A DNA stretch of 64,000 nucleotides from Cronobacter muytjensii ATCC 51329 (GTDB lineage: Bacteria > Pseudomonadota > Gammaproteobacteria > Enterobacterales > Enterobacteriaceae): contig NZ_CP012268.1 of assembly GCF_001277195.1 (NCBI RefSeq), positions 3,162,001 to 3,226,000 on the forward strand. Direction: 5' to 3'. The notes beneath the pieces were generated by a model. It had not been told where the DNA came from. It saw only the letters and a list, made by a program, of their open reading frames with translations, and ran no database searches. This document shows, piece after piece, positions 28,282 through 36,121 of this stretch. Position numbers and translations under genes: made by a program. How positions within the stretch are numbered: the first letter of the stretch is position 1; each line of letters starts with the position of its first letter.

Positions 28282-28757
28282 CTCTGGCCTACATCGCGCT
28301 CGGCAGCAATCTCGCCGAGCCGCTTTCACAGGTGAACGACGCGCTGGCCGCACTGGCGCAGATCCCGCACAGCCGCATCGTGGCGACCTCGTCATTTTAT
28401 CGCACTCCGCCGCTCGGCCCGCAGGATCAGCCCGATTACCTGAACGCCGCCGTGGCGCTGGAAACCTCACTTACGGCGGATGCGCTCCTCGATAATACCC
28501 AGCGCATCGAGCTGCAACAGGGGCGCGTGCGTAAAGCGGAGCGCTGGGGGCCGCGCACGCTCGATCTCGACATCATGCTGTTTGGCGATGAGACAATAAA
28601 CACGCCGCGGCTGACCGTTCCGCACTACGACATGAAAAACCGCGCTTTTATGCTGCTGCCGCTCGCACAGATCGCCCCGACGCTGCGCTTTCCGGATGGC
28701 GAGCAGCTGGCCGACGTGCTGGAACGCCTTGATTGCTCAACCATTCGCCACTGGTAA
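28278..28757 (+). CDS. folK: 6-hydroxymethyl-7,8-dihydropterin pyrophosphokinase
   Basis: FolK transfers pyrophosphate from ATP to hydroxymethyl-dihydropterin in folate synthesis. It starts at GTG 28278 within the pcnB stop (GTGA overlap), giving 159 residues as in K-12. The signature RWGPRTLDLDIMLF holds the magnesium aspartates; YIALGSNL and SSFYRTPPLGPQDQPDYLNA are also conserved. In K-12 the yad fimbrial cluster separates folK from panB; here the gap is 87 bases. Confidence 0.97.
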   Translation: MTLAYIALGSNLAEPLSQVNDALAALAQIPHSRIVATSSFYRTPPLGPQDQPDYLNAAVALETSLTADALLDNTQRIELQQGRVRKAERWGPRTLDLDIMLFGDETINTPRLTVPHYDMKNRAFMLLPLAQIAPTLRFPDGEQLADVLERLDCSTIRHW

Positions 28758-28844
28758 ACCAAAAAATTCCGCTTCCGCTTTCCTCGCGGTATCCTCCCGC
28801 AAACGCATCGTTTACACTGCTTTTTTTCTGTTTGCGGGACACTC

Positions 28845-29639
28845 ATGAAACCGACAACCATTTCTCAATTGCGACGCCTGAAGGAAGCGGGCAAGAAGTT
28901 CGCCACCATTACCGCCTACGATTTCAGTTTTGCGAAACTCTTTGAAGAAGAAGGGATTGGCGTCATGCTGGTCGGCGATTCTCTGGGAATGACGGTCCAG
29001 GGACACGACTCCACCCTGCCGGTGACGGTAGACGATATCGCCTATCATACCCGCGCGGTACGACGCGGCGCGCCGCACTGCCTGCTGCTCGCCGATCTGC
29101 CGTTTATGGCCTACGCCACCCCGGAACAGGCGTTTGAAAACAGTGCCGCTGTTATGCGCGCGGGCGCGAATATGGTCAAAATCGAAGGCGGTCGCTGGCT
29201 TGCCGACACCGTGCGGATGCTGACTGAACGCGCTGTGCCGGTGTGCGGGCATCTGGGCCTGACGCCGCAGTCAGTCAATATTTTCGGCGGCTATAAAGTG
29301 CAGGGTCGCGATGAAGCCGCGGCCCAGACGCTGCTTGACGACGCGCTGGCGTTAGAAGCTGCCGGCGCGCAGTTGCTGGTGCTGGAATGCGTGCCGGTGG
29401 CGCTTGCGCAGCGCATCACCGAAGCCCTCTCCATTCCGGTCATCGGCATCGGCGCTGGCAATGTCACTGACGGCCAGATCCTGGTGATGCATGACGCGTT
29501 CGGTATTACCGGCGGCCACATTCCTAAATTCGCCAAAAACTTCCTGACGCAGGCGGGCGACATGCGCGCCGCGGTGCGCCAGTATATCGCTGAGGTGGAG
29601 TCCGGCGCGTATCCGGGCGAAGAACACAGTTTTCACTAA
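28845..29639 (+). CDS. panB: 3-methyl-2-oxobutanoate hydroxymethyltransferase
   Basis: PanB makes ketopantoate from ketoisovalerate and methylene-tetrahydrofolate, the first committed step to pantothenate. The 264-residue TIM-barrel protein has the conserved MLVGDSLGMTVQGHD metal and substrate segment near residue 40, KIEGG, the catalytic-glutamate region VLECVPVALA, and VIGIGAG. It is followed after 12 bases by panC. Confidence 0.98.
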   Translation: MKPTTISQLRRLKEAGKKFATITAYDFSFAKLFEEEGIGVMLVGDSLGMTVQGHDSTLPVTVDDIAYHTRAVRRGAPHCLLLADLPFMAYATPEQAFENSAAVMRAGANMVKIEGGRWLADTVRMLTERAVPVCGHLGLTPQSVNIFGGYKVQGRDEAAAQTLLDDALALEAAGAQLLVLECVPVALAQRITEALSIPVIGIGAGNVTDGQILVMHDAFGITGGHIPKFAKNFLTQAGDMRAAVRQYIAEVESGAYPGEEHSFH

Positions 29640-29651
29640 AGGAGTCGTATT

Positions 29652-30506
29652 GTGCTGATTATTGAAACCTTACCACTGTTGCGCCAGCAGATCCGCCGTC
29701 TGCGTATGGAAGGCAAACGCATCGCGCTGGTGCCGACCATGGGCAACCTGCACGATGGCCATATGAAACTGGTGGATGAGGCGAAAACCCATGCCGACGT
29801 GGTGGTGGTAAGCATTTTCGTTAATCCGATGCAGTTTGACCGCGCCGACGACCTGGCGCGCTATCCGCGCACGCTTCAGGAAGATTGTGAAAAGCTGAAA
29901 AAGCGCGGCGCCGATATTGTCTTCGCCCCGACGCCGGAAGAGGTCTATCCGCACGGCATGAGCGACCAGACGTTTGTCGAGGTGCCGGGCATCTCCACAA
30001 TGCTCGAAGGCGCAAGCCGTCCAGGGCACTTTCGTGGCGTCTCGACCGTGGTCAGCAAACTCTTTAACCTGGTGCAGCCGGATGTCGCCTGCTTTGGCGA
30101 AAAGGATTATCAGCAGCTGGCGCTTATCCGCAAAATGGTGGCTGACATGGGCTACGACATCGATATCATCGGCGTGCCGACGGTACGCGCTAAAGATGGT
30201 CTGGCGCTCAGCTCGCGCAACGGCTACCTGACCAGCGACCAGCGCAAAATCGCGCCGGGTCTTAGCAAGGTGATGAACGCGATGGCGGAGAAACTGCGCG
30301 CGGGCGAGCGCGATCTGGAGGCGATAATTGCCGCAGCAAGCGAAGAACTCAGCGACAAAGGCTTTCGTCCGGACGACCTGCAAATCCGCGATGCCGACAC
30401 GCTGCTGGCGCTCTCGCCGGCAAGCAAACGGGCGGTGATCCTGATGGCCGCATGGCTGGGTCAGGCGCGATTAATCGACAATCAGACCGTGGAATTAGCC
30501 CAGTAG
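29652..30506 (+). CDS. panC: Pantothenate synthetase (pantoate-beta-alanine ligase)
   Basis: PanC condenses pantoate with beta-alanine using ATP. It starts at GTG 29652 after an AAGGAG ribosome site and has 284 residues. The adenylate-forming fold shows HxGH in GNLHDGHMKL, the pantoate pocket PTMGN and MQF, and the KMSKS-like LSSRNGYL. It is coupled to panB by spacing; panD follows 97 bases later beyond a hairpin. Confidence 0.98.
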   Translation: MLIIETLPLLRQQIRRLRMEGKRIALVPTMGNLHDGHMKLVDEAKTHADVVVVSIFVNPMQFDRADDLARYPRTLQEDCEKLKKRGADIVFAPTPEEVYPHGMSDQTFVEVPGISTMLEGASRPGHFRGVSTVVSKLFNLVQPDVACFGEKDYQQLALIRKMVADMGYDIDIIGVPTVRAKDGLALSSRNGYLTSDQRKIAPGLSKVMNAMAEKLRAGERDLEAIIAAASEELSDKGFRPDDLQIRDADTLLALSPASKRAVILMAAWLGQARLIDNQTVELAQ

Positions 30507-30550
30507 ACAGTCCGGGTAAAAAGGGCAATACTGCCCGGGATAAATTCCTG

Positions 30551-30572
30551 GCGCCGGGTCACCGCCCGGCGC
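30551..30572. repeat. Perfect GC hairpin between panC and panD
   Basis: gcgccggg and cccggcgc form an 8-base perfect stem around tcaccg. No T-run follows, so it is not a standard terminator; it could slow polymerase or protect the panBC 3' end. Confidence 0.6.
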
Positions 30573-30603
30573 TGACGACATTCTGGTAAACAGGGTTCAA
30601 GTT

Positions 30604-30984
30604 ATGATTCGCACCATGTTGCAGGGCAAACTGCACCGCGTCAAAGTCACTCAGGCGGACCTGCATTATGAAGGCTCCTGCGCCATCGATCAGGATTTCC
30701 TCGAGGCCGCGGGCATTCTGGAATATGAAGCTATTGATATCTACAACGTGACCAATGGCAAACGCTTTTCAACGTACGCCATCGCCGGCGAGCGCGGCTC
30801 GAAAATCATTTCGGTGAACGGCGCGGCGGCCCACTGCGCGGATGTCGGCGATATCCTGATTATCGCAAGCTACGTCACCATGCCGGATGAGCAGGCGCGT
30901 AGCTGGCAGCCGAAAGTTGCCTATTTCGACGGCGACAATGAGATGAAACGCATCGCCAAAGCGGTGCCGGTGCAGGTGGCGTAA
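30604..30984 (+). CDS. panD: Aspartate 1-decarboxylase proenzyme
   Basis: PanD makes beta-alanine from aspartate for pantothenate. The 126-residue proenzyme self-cleaves between Gly24 and Ser25 (HYEGSCAID), turning Ser25 into the pyruvoyl cofactor; that site is intact. The conserved NVTNGKRFSTYAI and NGAAAH segments follow. K-12 has rpnC between panC and panD; it is absent here. Confidence 0.98.
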   Translation: MIRTMLQGKLHRVKVTQADLHYEGSCAIDQDFLEAAGILEYEAIDIYNVTNGKRFSTYAIAGERGSKIISVNGAAAHCADVGDILIIASYVTMPDEQARSWQPKVAYFDGDNEMKRIAKAVPVQVA

Positions 30985-31004
30985 CGCCCGGCACCGACAG
31001 ATGA

Positions 31005-31029
31005 AGCCCTCCTCGCGAGGGCTTTTTTT
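31005..31029 (+). terminator. Intrinsic terminator after panD
   Basis: The stem agccct/agggct with a CG-rich loop is followed by seven T. It lies between convergent panD and yadE and overlaps the yadE stop region. Confidence 0.85.
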
Positions 31030-32275
31030 ATCCCTGCGGCTGGTTGCTGATGATTTTCGACATCGTCTCCAGCGAATCGGTGCGCAGGATATAGAGCCTC
31101 TTCAGCAGAAACGGGTTATCGCCCGGTTTCACCTTTCCTTTCACCGTCGTCACTGCCAGATGAAACCCGGCGTCGCCCGCGGCTTTCACCGCTTTATCGT
31201 CATAGCCGCCGAACGGATATGAAAGAAACAGCACATGCGGATTGAACTGGGCCAGCGCGCGGCGCGAGCGTTTGTAATCAAAAAGAATGTTGTGGTACGT
31301 GCGGCTTAGCAGGATCGGATGATGCGCGCCGTCGGTACGGTGCAGAAAATGGGTGTGCGACTGGATATCAAACACATCCTGAATCGCTTTCAGTTCAGAG
31401 ACGCTCATAAACTGCAGCGACTTCGGCTCCCACGGCTGTGGATGGCGCTTGATGCGCGACGAGATAATAAACGCCGTCGCCTTAAAGCCGTACGCTTTCA
31501 GCACCGGATACGCGTAGCGATAAACCGATTTCAGGCCGTCATCAAAGGTAATGACGACCGCGCGGGCAGGCAGATTGACGCGGTTATGCACGTAGCCGTC
31601 GAGATCGTAGAGGCTGAGCGTCGCATACCCCTGGTCGCGCAGCCAGGTCATCTGGTTACTGAACGCGCGTACCGAGGTGGTGGTGGAGGTATGGCGAAAC
31701 CGGGTGTTCTCGTCATCGTGCAGGATATGGTGATACGTCAGCACCGGAATGCCGTTATCCTCCTGCGCCTCCAGGCTGCTGACATACCCCAGCCGGTCGC
31801 CGATGCGGATCTGATACCAGGTCTGATTCAGACGATCCTTCAGCTTGCCGACAACAGGATAGCGCAGGTTTTCCGCAAGCGTGCCGAGCGGCGCGCTGTT
31901 GATGTCCGGCTCGTTATAGACGGTGACATCCCGCCATGTGTTCAGGTTTTGGTTGCTGAGCGGCTTATTGAGATCCCCCAGGCTGTCTTTCACCCGGTTA
32001 TTGCCCTGCACGTCGGTCAGGTGATTTTTATCAATAAATCCGGTGCCGAAGCCGAAGCGGAACTCGTAATAGTCAGCGGCAATCGGGACGACCGCCAGAA
32101 GCTGCCCTTTACGGATCGTGCCCACTGTCCGTACGTTATCCCCTACTTTGGCCCAGATAGCGGCATCTTCCGTGGTTTGCATATATTGCGCGGGAACGGG
32201 TTCGTTGCCGAGCAGGCTCGCCTGCGCGGCGCCTGCGGCTAACAGCAGCAGGCAGATAAAAAGACGATTTAACAT
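31028..32275 (-). CDS. yadE: Putative polysaccharide deacetylase YadE
   Basis: The 415-residue exported protein has a signal peptide (MLNRLFICLLLLAAGAAQA). A region of SH3-like character occupies about residues 25-165. A NodB-type carbohydrate esterase domain follows, with the TFDDG metal/catalytic motif near residue 245, SHTHF around residue 305, and SYPFGGYDDKAV near residue 355. The family removes acetyl groups from polysaccharides; the substrate of YadE is unknown. It corresponds to K-12 YadE in position and length. Confidence 0.9.
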   Translation of the reverse strand: MLNRLFICLLLLAAGAAQASLLGNEPVPAQYMQTTEDAAIWAKVGDNVRTVGTIRKGQLLAVVPIAADYYEFRFGFGTGFIDKNHLTDVQGNNRVKDSLGDLNKPLSNQNLNTWRDVTVYNEPDINSAPLGTLAENLRYPVVGKLKDRLNQTWYQIRIGDRLGYVSSLEAQEDNGIPVLTYHHILHDDENTRFRHTSTTTSVRAFSNQMTWLRDQGYATLSLYDLDGYVHNRVNLPARAVVITFDDGLKSVYRYAYPVLKAYGFKATAFIISSRIKRHPQPWEPKSLQFMSVSELKAIQDVFDIQSHTHFLHRTDGAHHPILLSRTYHNILFDYKRSRRALAQFNPHVLFLSYPFGGYDDKAVKAAGDAGFHLAVTTVKGKVKPGDNPFLLKRLYILRTDSLETMSKIISNQPQG

Positions 32276-32354
32276 AGAAATGAAGGAACAGTGACAACCA
32301 GAGGTGAAATTGTGTGCATTTTAACAAAAGTGACATGAATACCAAGCCAATCTG

Positions 32355-32786
32355 TTATTTATCGTGCAGCAGGACAAACGGCGGGTGCTTTTGCTGTTGA
32401 TGCCAGAGGCTGGTGACGCCCTCGCCGCCAGCCTGCACGATGGCGTCGCGAAACGCCGCGCTGTCGCACGCGTCGCGCAGCGGGTACATCTGCGCCAGCA
32501 GCGGTAAAGTGACGCCGGCGATAACTTCGCTATGCGGATGTTTATGACTCAACAGCGCCGCCGCGCGATACGGCGCGCCGCCTACGCTGTCGGTCAGAAA
32601 AATCACGCCGTCGCCGCGGTCGACGTGCCAGAGCGCGTCGCACATCATACGGCTTAGCATATTGGTGCTAAGCCCCGTCCAGTAATCCACCGTCCGGCAC
32701 AGCGCCAGCGCGCCAAACTGCGCTTCGAGCTGTTCGGCGTAGTCGCGGGCGGCGTAATCGTGACAGGCGATAACCCAACCTAACAT
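32355..32786 (-). CDS. yadI: Putative PTS enzyme IIA component YadI (mannose family)
   Basis: The 143-residue protein matches K-12 YadI. His9 (WVIACHDY) is where mannose-family EIIA domains are phosphorylated, and FLTDSVGGAPYRAAA is the family's second conserved loop. No partner IIB, IIC or IID gene is nearby, so its sugar or regulatory role is unknown. It lies downstream of yadH, separated by 87 bases that contain a hairpin. Confidence 0.9.
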   Translation of the reverse strand: MLGWVIACHDYAARDYAEQLEAQFGALALCRTVDYWTGLSTNMLSRMMCDALWHVDRGDGVIFLTDSVGGAPYRAAALLSHKHPHSEVIAGVTLPLLAQMYPLRDACDSAAFRDAIVQAGGEGVTSLWHQQQKHPPFVLLHDK

Positions 32787-32831
32787 GGCGAATCTCCTTG
32801 CATCAGGCCGGGTAGTGTAGCGAAGTGGCGA

Positions 32832-32864
32832 CGCGTCGGCGTGATATTCATCAACGCCGACGCG
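32832..32864. repeat. Perfect 11-base inverted repeat between yadH and yadI
   Basis: cgcgtcggcgt (32832-32842) and acgccgacgcg (32854-32864) pair perfectly around an 11-base loop. No T-run follows on the minus strand. It may limit read-through from yadGH or stabilise their 3' end. Confidence 0.65.
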
Positions 32865-32873
32865 GTTAGCGCA

Positions 32874-33644
32874 TCAGGAACGCAGGCCGCGCCCGCGGCT
32901 GATGAGATACCAGCACAGCAGATAGAACGCGACGATAAAGCACGCCAGCACGGCGACGGTAAACAGCAGCGGCACATCGGAAATGCCGAGGAAACCGAAG
33001 CGGAAGCCGCTAATCATGTAGACGATTGGGTTTAAATGCGACAGCGCCTGCCAGAAAGGCGGCAGCAGCGTCAGCGAATAAAATACCCCGCCGAGATAAG
33101 TAAGCGGCGTCAGCACGAAGGTCGGGATCAGGCTGATATCGTCAAACGTTTTCGCGAAGACCGCGTTCAGCAAGCCCGCAAGCGAAAACAGAATGGCGGT
33201 CATCAGCAGCGTCAGGGCGACAAACAGCCACGAGTGGACCTGGAACGGCACGAAGAACAGCGACACGGCCGTCACCAGCACGCCGACGCACAGGCCGCGC
33301 GCCACGCCGCCGCCAACATAACCGGCGATAATCACATGTGTCGGCACCGGCGCTACCAGCAACTCTTCGATATTGCGCTGAAACTTGGCGCTGAAGAACG
33401 ATGAGGCTACGTTGGCGTAGGAGTTGGTGATCACCGCCATCATGATGAGGCCCGGCACGATAAACTGCATGTAGCTAAAGCCATGCATTTCGCCGATACG
33501 TGAGCCAATAAGATTGCCGAAAATAATAAAATAGAGGGTCATCGTTATGACCGGCGGCACCAGGGTCTGTACCCAGATGCGTGCAAACCGGTTCACCTCT
33601 TTCGCCCAGATACTCTTCAGGGCGACCCAGTAAAGCTGCATCAT
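32874..33644 (-). CDS. yadH: ABC-2 type transporter permease YadH
   Basis: The 256-residue inner-membrane protein has six hydrophobic segments and the ABC-2 permease signature in its second half (LTPLTYLGGVFYSLTLLPP...LNPIVYMISGFRFGFLG). With YadG it forms a half-type exporter of unknown substrate. The start MMQLYWVALKSIWAKE overlaps the yadG stop by 4 bases (ATGA), the usual coupling for a permease/ATPase pair. Confidence 0.93.
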   Translation of the reverse strand: MMQLYWVALKSIWAKEVNRFARIWVQTLVPPVITMTLYFIIFGNLIGSRIGEMHGFSYMQFIVPGLIMMAVITNSYANVASSFFSAKFQRNIEELLVAPVPTHVIIAGYVGGGVARGLCVGVLVTAVSLFFVPFQVHSWLFVALTLLMTAILFSLAGLLNAVFAKTFDDISLIPTFVLTPLTYLGGVFYSLTLLPPFWQALSHLNPIVYMISGFRFGFLGISDVPLLFTVAVLACFIVAFYLLCWYLISRGRGLRS

Positions 33645-34567
33645 GCGCGCTCTCCTTGTTTCTCATTCACCAGCGTGACGAACAGCTCTTCAAGGCGGTT
33701 CGCTTTGTTGCGCATACTCAGCACCTGCACGCCCTGGGCGGTCAGCTGATTAAAGACGCTGTTGATGCCCTGCTCGCGCAGCACTTCCACCTCAAGGGTT
33801 GCGGTATCCACCAGCCGATACTGATAGCCTTCGAGCTTCGGCAGCGGGCTTTTCGCGGCGAGATCGAGGATAAACGTCTCTGATTTCAGCTTGGAGAGCA
33901 GCGATTTCATGGAGGTGTTTTCCACCAGTTCGCCGCGCTGGATGATGCCGATATTGCGGCACAGCATCTCCGCTTCTTCGAGATAGTGGGTGGTCAGGAT
34001 AATCGTGGTGCCTTTGTCGTTCAGATCTTTCAGAAACCCCCACATCGAACGGCGCAGCTCGATATCGACGCCCGCGGTTGGTTCATCAAGGATAAGCAGC
34101 TTCGGCTCGTGCATGAGCGCGCGGGCAATCATCAGACGACGCTTCATCCCGCCGGAAAGCATACGTGCACGTTCGTTGCGTTTTTCCCACAGATCGAGCT
34201 GGTTTAGATACTTTTCGCTGCGCGCGATGGCTTCACGGCGCTCCACGCCGTAATAACCCGCCTGGTTGACGACGATCTGCTGTACGGTCTCGAAGGGGTT
34301 GAAGTTAAACTCCTGCGGCACCAGCCCCAGCTGGCGTTTGGCGTTCACCACATCCCGTTCCAGATCGTACCCAAACACGCGCACCCGACCGGAGGATTTA
34401 TTGACCAGCGAGCTGATGATGCCGATGGTGGTCGATTTTCCCGCCCCGTTAGGCCCCAGCAGCGCGTAAAAATCCCCCGCTTCTACTTGTAAATCAATGC
34501 CGCGCAGCGCCTGTACGCCGCCGGGATAGGTTTTTTTAAGCTGCTCCAGCTCCAGTGCAATTGTCAT
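33641..34567 (-). CDS. yadG: ABC transporter ATP-binding protein YadG
   Basis: YadG energises YadH. The start MTIALELEQLKK gives 308 residues; 27 upstream codons run into the can/yadG promoter region and are excluded. Walker A is GPNGAGKST (about residue 38), the signature LSGGMKRR, Walker B LLILDEPTAGVD, and the switch histidine is in TTHYLEEAE. The C-terminal 80 residues form the extra domain common in ABC-2 exporters. It diverges from can. Confidence 0.95.
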   Translation of the reverse strand: MTIALELEQLKKTYPGGVQALRGIDLQVEAGDFYALLGPNGAGKSTTIGIISSLVNKSSGRVRVFGYDLERDVVNAKRQLGLVPQEFNFNPFETVQQIVVNQAGYYGVERREAIARSEKYLNQLDLWEKRNERARMLSGGMKRRLMIARALMHEPKLLILDEPTAGVDIELRRSMWGFLKDLNDKGTTIILTTHYLEEAEMLCRNIGIIQRGELVENTSMKSLLSKLKSETFILDLAAKSPLPKLEGYQYRLVDTATLEVEVLREQGINSVFNQLTAQGVQVLSMRNKANRLEELFVTLVNEKQGERA

Positions 34568-34675
34568 GGATGTCCAGTCACCTTGTTTTCTTGCATAAGT
34601 TGTGTGGTTTAAAAAAAAGTTTAGTTGCCCTATATTACCCCAACGCAATTGTCTGGTTACAGGTTGTTAACCTCT

Positions 34676-35338
34676 ATGAAAGATATCAGCACTCTCATTA
34701 GTAATAACGAAATCTGGTCAAAAATGCTGGTGGAAGAAGACCCTGGCTTTTTTGAACGTCTGGCGCAGGCGCAGAAACCGCGCTTCCTTTGGATCGGTTG
34801 TTCCGACAGCCGCGTACCGGCTGAACGTCTGACCGGCCTTGAGCCGGGCGAGATTTTTGTTCACCGCAACGTGGCGAACCTGGTTATCCACACCGACCTC
34901 AACTGCCTCTCCGTGGTGCAGTACGCGGTCGACGTACTGGAAGTGGAACACATCATCATCTGTGGCCACTACGGCTGCGGCGGCGTGCAGGCTGCGGTGG
35001 AAAACCCGGAGCTTGGCCTTATCAACAACTGGCTGCTGCATATCCGCGACATCTGGTTTAAACATAACGCGCTGTTGAGCGAGCTGCCGCAGGAAAAACG
35101 CCTCGACACGCTCTGCGAGCTGAACGTGATGGAGCAGGTCTATAACCTTGGCCACTCCACCATCATGCAGTCCGCGTGGAAACGCGGCCAGAACGTGACG
35201 CTTCACGGCTGGGCTTATGGCATTCACGATGGCCTTCTGCGCGATCTGGACGTGACCGCTACCGACCGCGACACGCTGGAACAGGGTTATCGCAAAGGCG
35301 TCTCCAATATCCAGAAAACGCACGCCAGCCATAAATAA
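34676..35338 (+). CDS. can: Beta-carbonic anhydrase Can
   Basis: Can interconverts CO2 and bicarbonate and is needed by E. coli at air-level CO2. The start MKDISTLISNNEIWSK gives 220 residues as in K-12; the 17 codons upstream lack similarity. Zinc ligands are Cys42 and Asp44 (GCSDSRVP), His98 and Cys101 (GHYGCGG). The protein ends at a bidirectional terminator shared with hpt. Confidence 0.98.
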   Translation: MKDISTLISNNEIWSKMLVEEDPGFFERLAQAQKPRFLWIGCSDSRVPAERLTGLEPGEIFVHRNVANLVIHTDLNCLSVVQYAVDVLEVEHIIICGHYGCGGVQAAVENPELGLINNWLLHIRDIWFKHNALLSELPQEKRLDTLCELNVMEQVYNLGHSTIMQSAWKRGQNVTLHGWAYGIHDGLLRDLDVTATDRDTLEQGYRKGVSNIQKTHASHK

Positions 35339-35353
35339 GGGCGTTCGTGAAAT

Positions 35354-35381
35354 AAAAAAGGGGCCGCTGGCCCCTTTTTTT
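35354..35381. terminator. Bidirectional terminator between can and hpt
   Basis: A perfect 12-base stem (aaaaaaggggcc/ggcccctttttt) with a GCT loop lies between convergent can and hpt. Confidence 0.93.
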
Positions 35382-35392
35382 GCACGCTGGAT

Positions 35393-35929
35393 TTACTCTT
35401 CCAGCATCACCACGTTGCCGATATACGGCAGATGGCGATAGCGCTGCGCATAATCGATGCCGTAACCCACCACGAATTTATCCGGGATAGAGAAGCCGAC
35501 AAACTCCACTTCAACCTCCACTTCGCGACGCGACGGCTTATCCAGCAGCGTACAGATGGCAAGTGATTTCGGCTCGCGCAGGCTCAGGATTTCGCGCACT
35601 TTCGACAGCGTGTTGCCGGAGTCGATAATATCTTCAACGATCAGCACATCCTTACCGCGAATATCTTCATCCAGGTCTTTAAGGATTTTGACATCCCGCG
35701 TCGAGGACATGCCGCTGCCGTAGCTGGAGGCGGTCATAAAATCGACTTCATGCCCGACTTTAACCTGGCGGCACAGGTCCGCCATGAACATAAAAGAGCC
35801 GCGCAGCAGCCCTACCAGCACCATTTCGCTGCCGCTGTCCTGATAGCGTTCCGTAATCTGACGGCCCAGTTCCTCAACGCGCGCCTTGATTTCCGCTTCG
35901 GAAATCATCACTTCAACAGTATGTTTCAT
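35393..35929 (-). CDS. hpt: Hypoxanthine phosphoribosyltransferase
   Basis: Hpt salvages hypoxanthine to IMP using PRPP. The start MKHTVEVMISEAEIK gives 178 residues, the K-12 length; thirty upstream codons in the divergent promoter region are excluded. The PRPP-binding motif is VLIVEDIIDSGNT, and the flexible loop SSYGSGM and LLRGSFMFMADL are conserved. The gap to divergent gcd contains a perfect CRP half-site pair. Confidence 0.98.
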   Translation of the reverse strand: MKHTVEVMISEAEIKARVEELGRQITERYQDSGSEMVLVGLLRGSFMFMADLCRQVKVGHEVDFMTASSYGSGMSSTRDVKILKDLDEDIRGKDVLIVEDIIDSGNTLSKVREILSLREPKSLAICTLLDKPSRREVEVEVEFVGFSIPDKFVVGYGIDYAQRYRHLPYIGNVVMLEE

Positions 35930-36056
35930 ATCGCTAACCGTTTGATTTAAAAATAAATCACCGATACCCGCCGCGGCTGCCGCCGGTAACGATTGAGAAG
36001 CGGGGCAGTATACCAGCAAAACGTCCTGACGGCAGAAAAGTGCGAAAAGCTCTTTT

Positions 36057-36072
36057 TGTGATTAAGATCACA
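36057..36072. promoter_or_regulatory. CRP-binding site between hpt and gcd
   Basis: TGTGA-TTAAGA-TCACA is a perfect match to both CRP half-sites with the correct 6-base spacer. It lies 50 bases upstream of the gcd ATG and 128 bases upstream of the hpt ATG. It could act on either gene. Confidence 0.85.
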
Positions 36073-36121
36073 TATGTTAACAACTATAATAACTTGCTAC
36101 TTAAAAATTAAGAGTGTGGTT

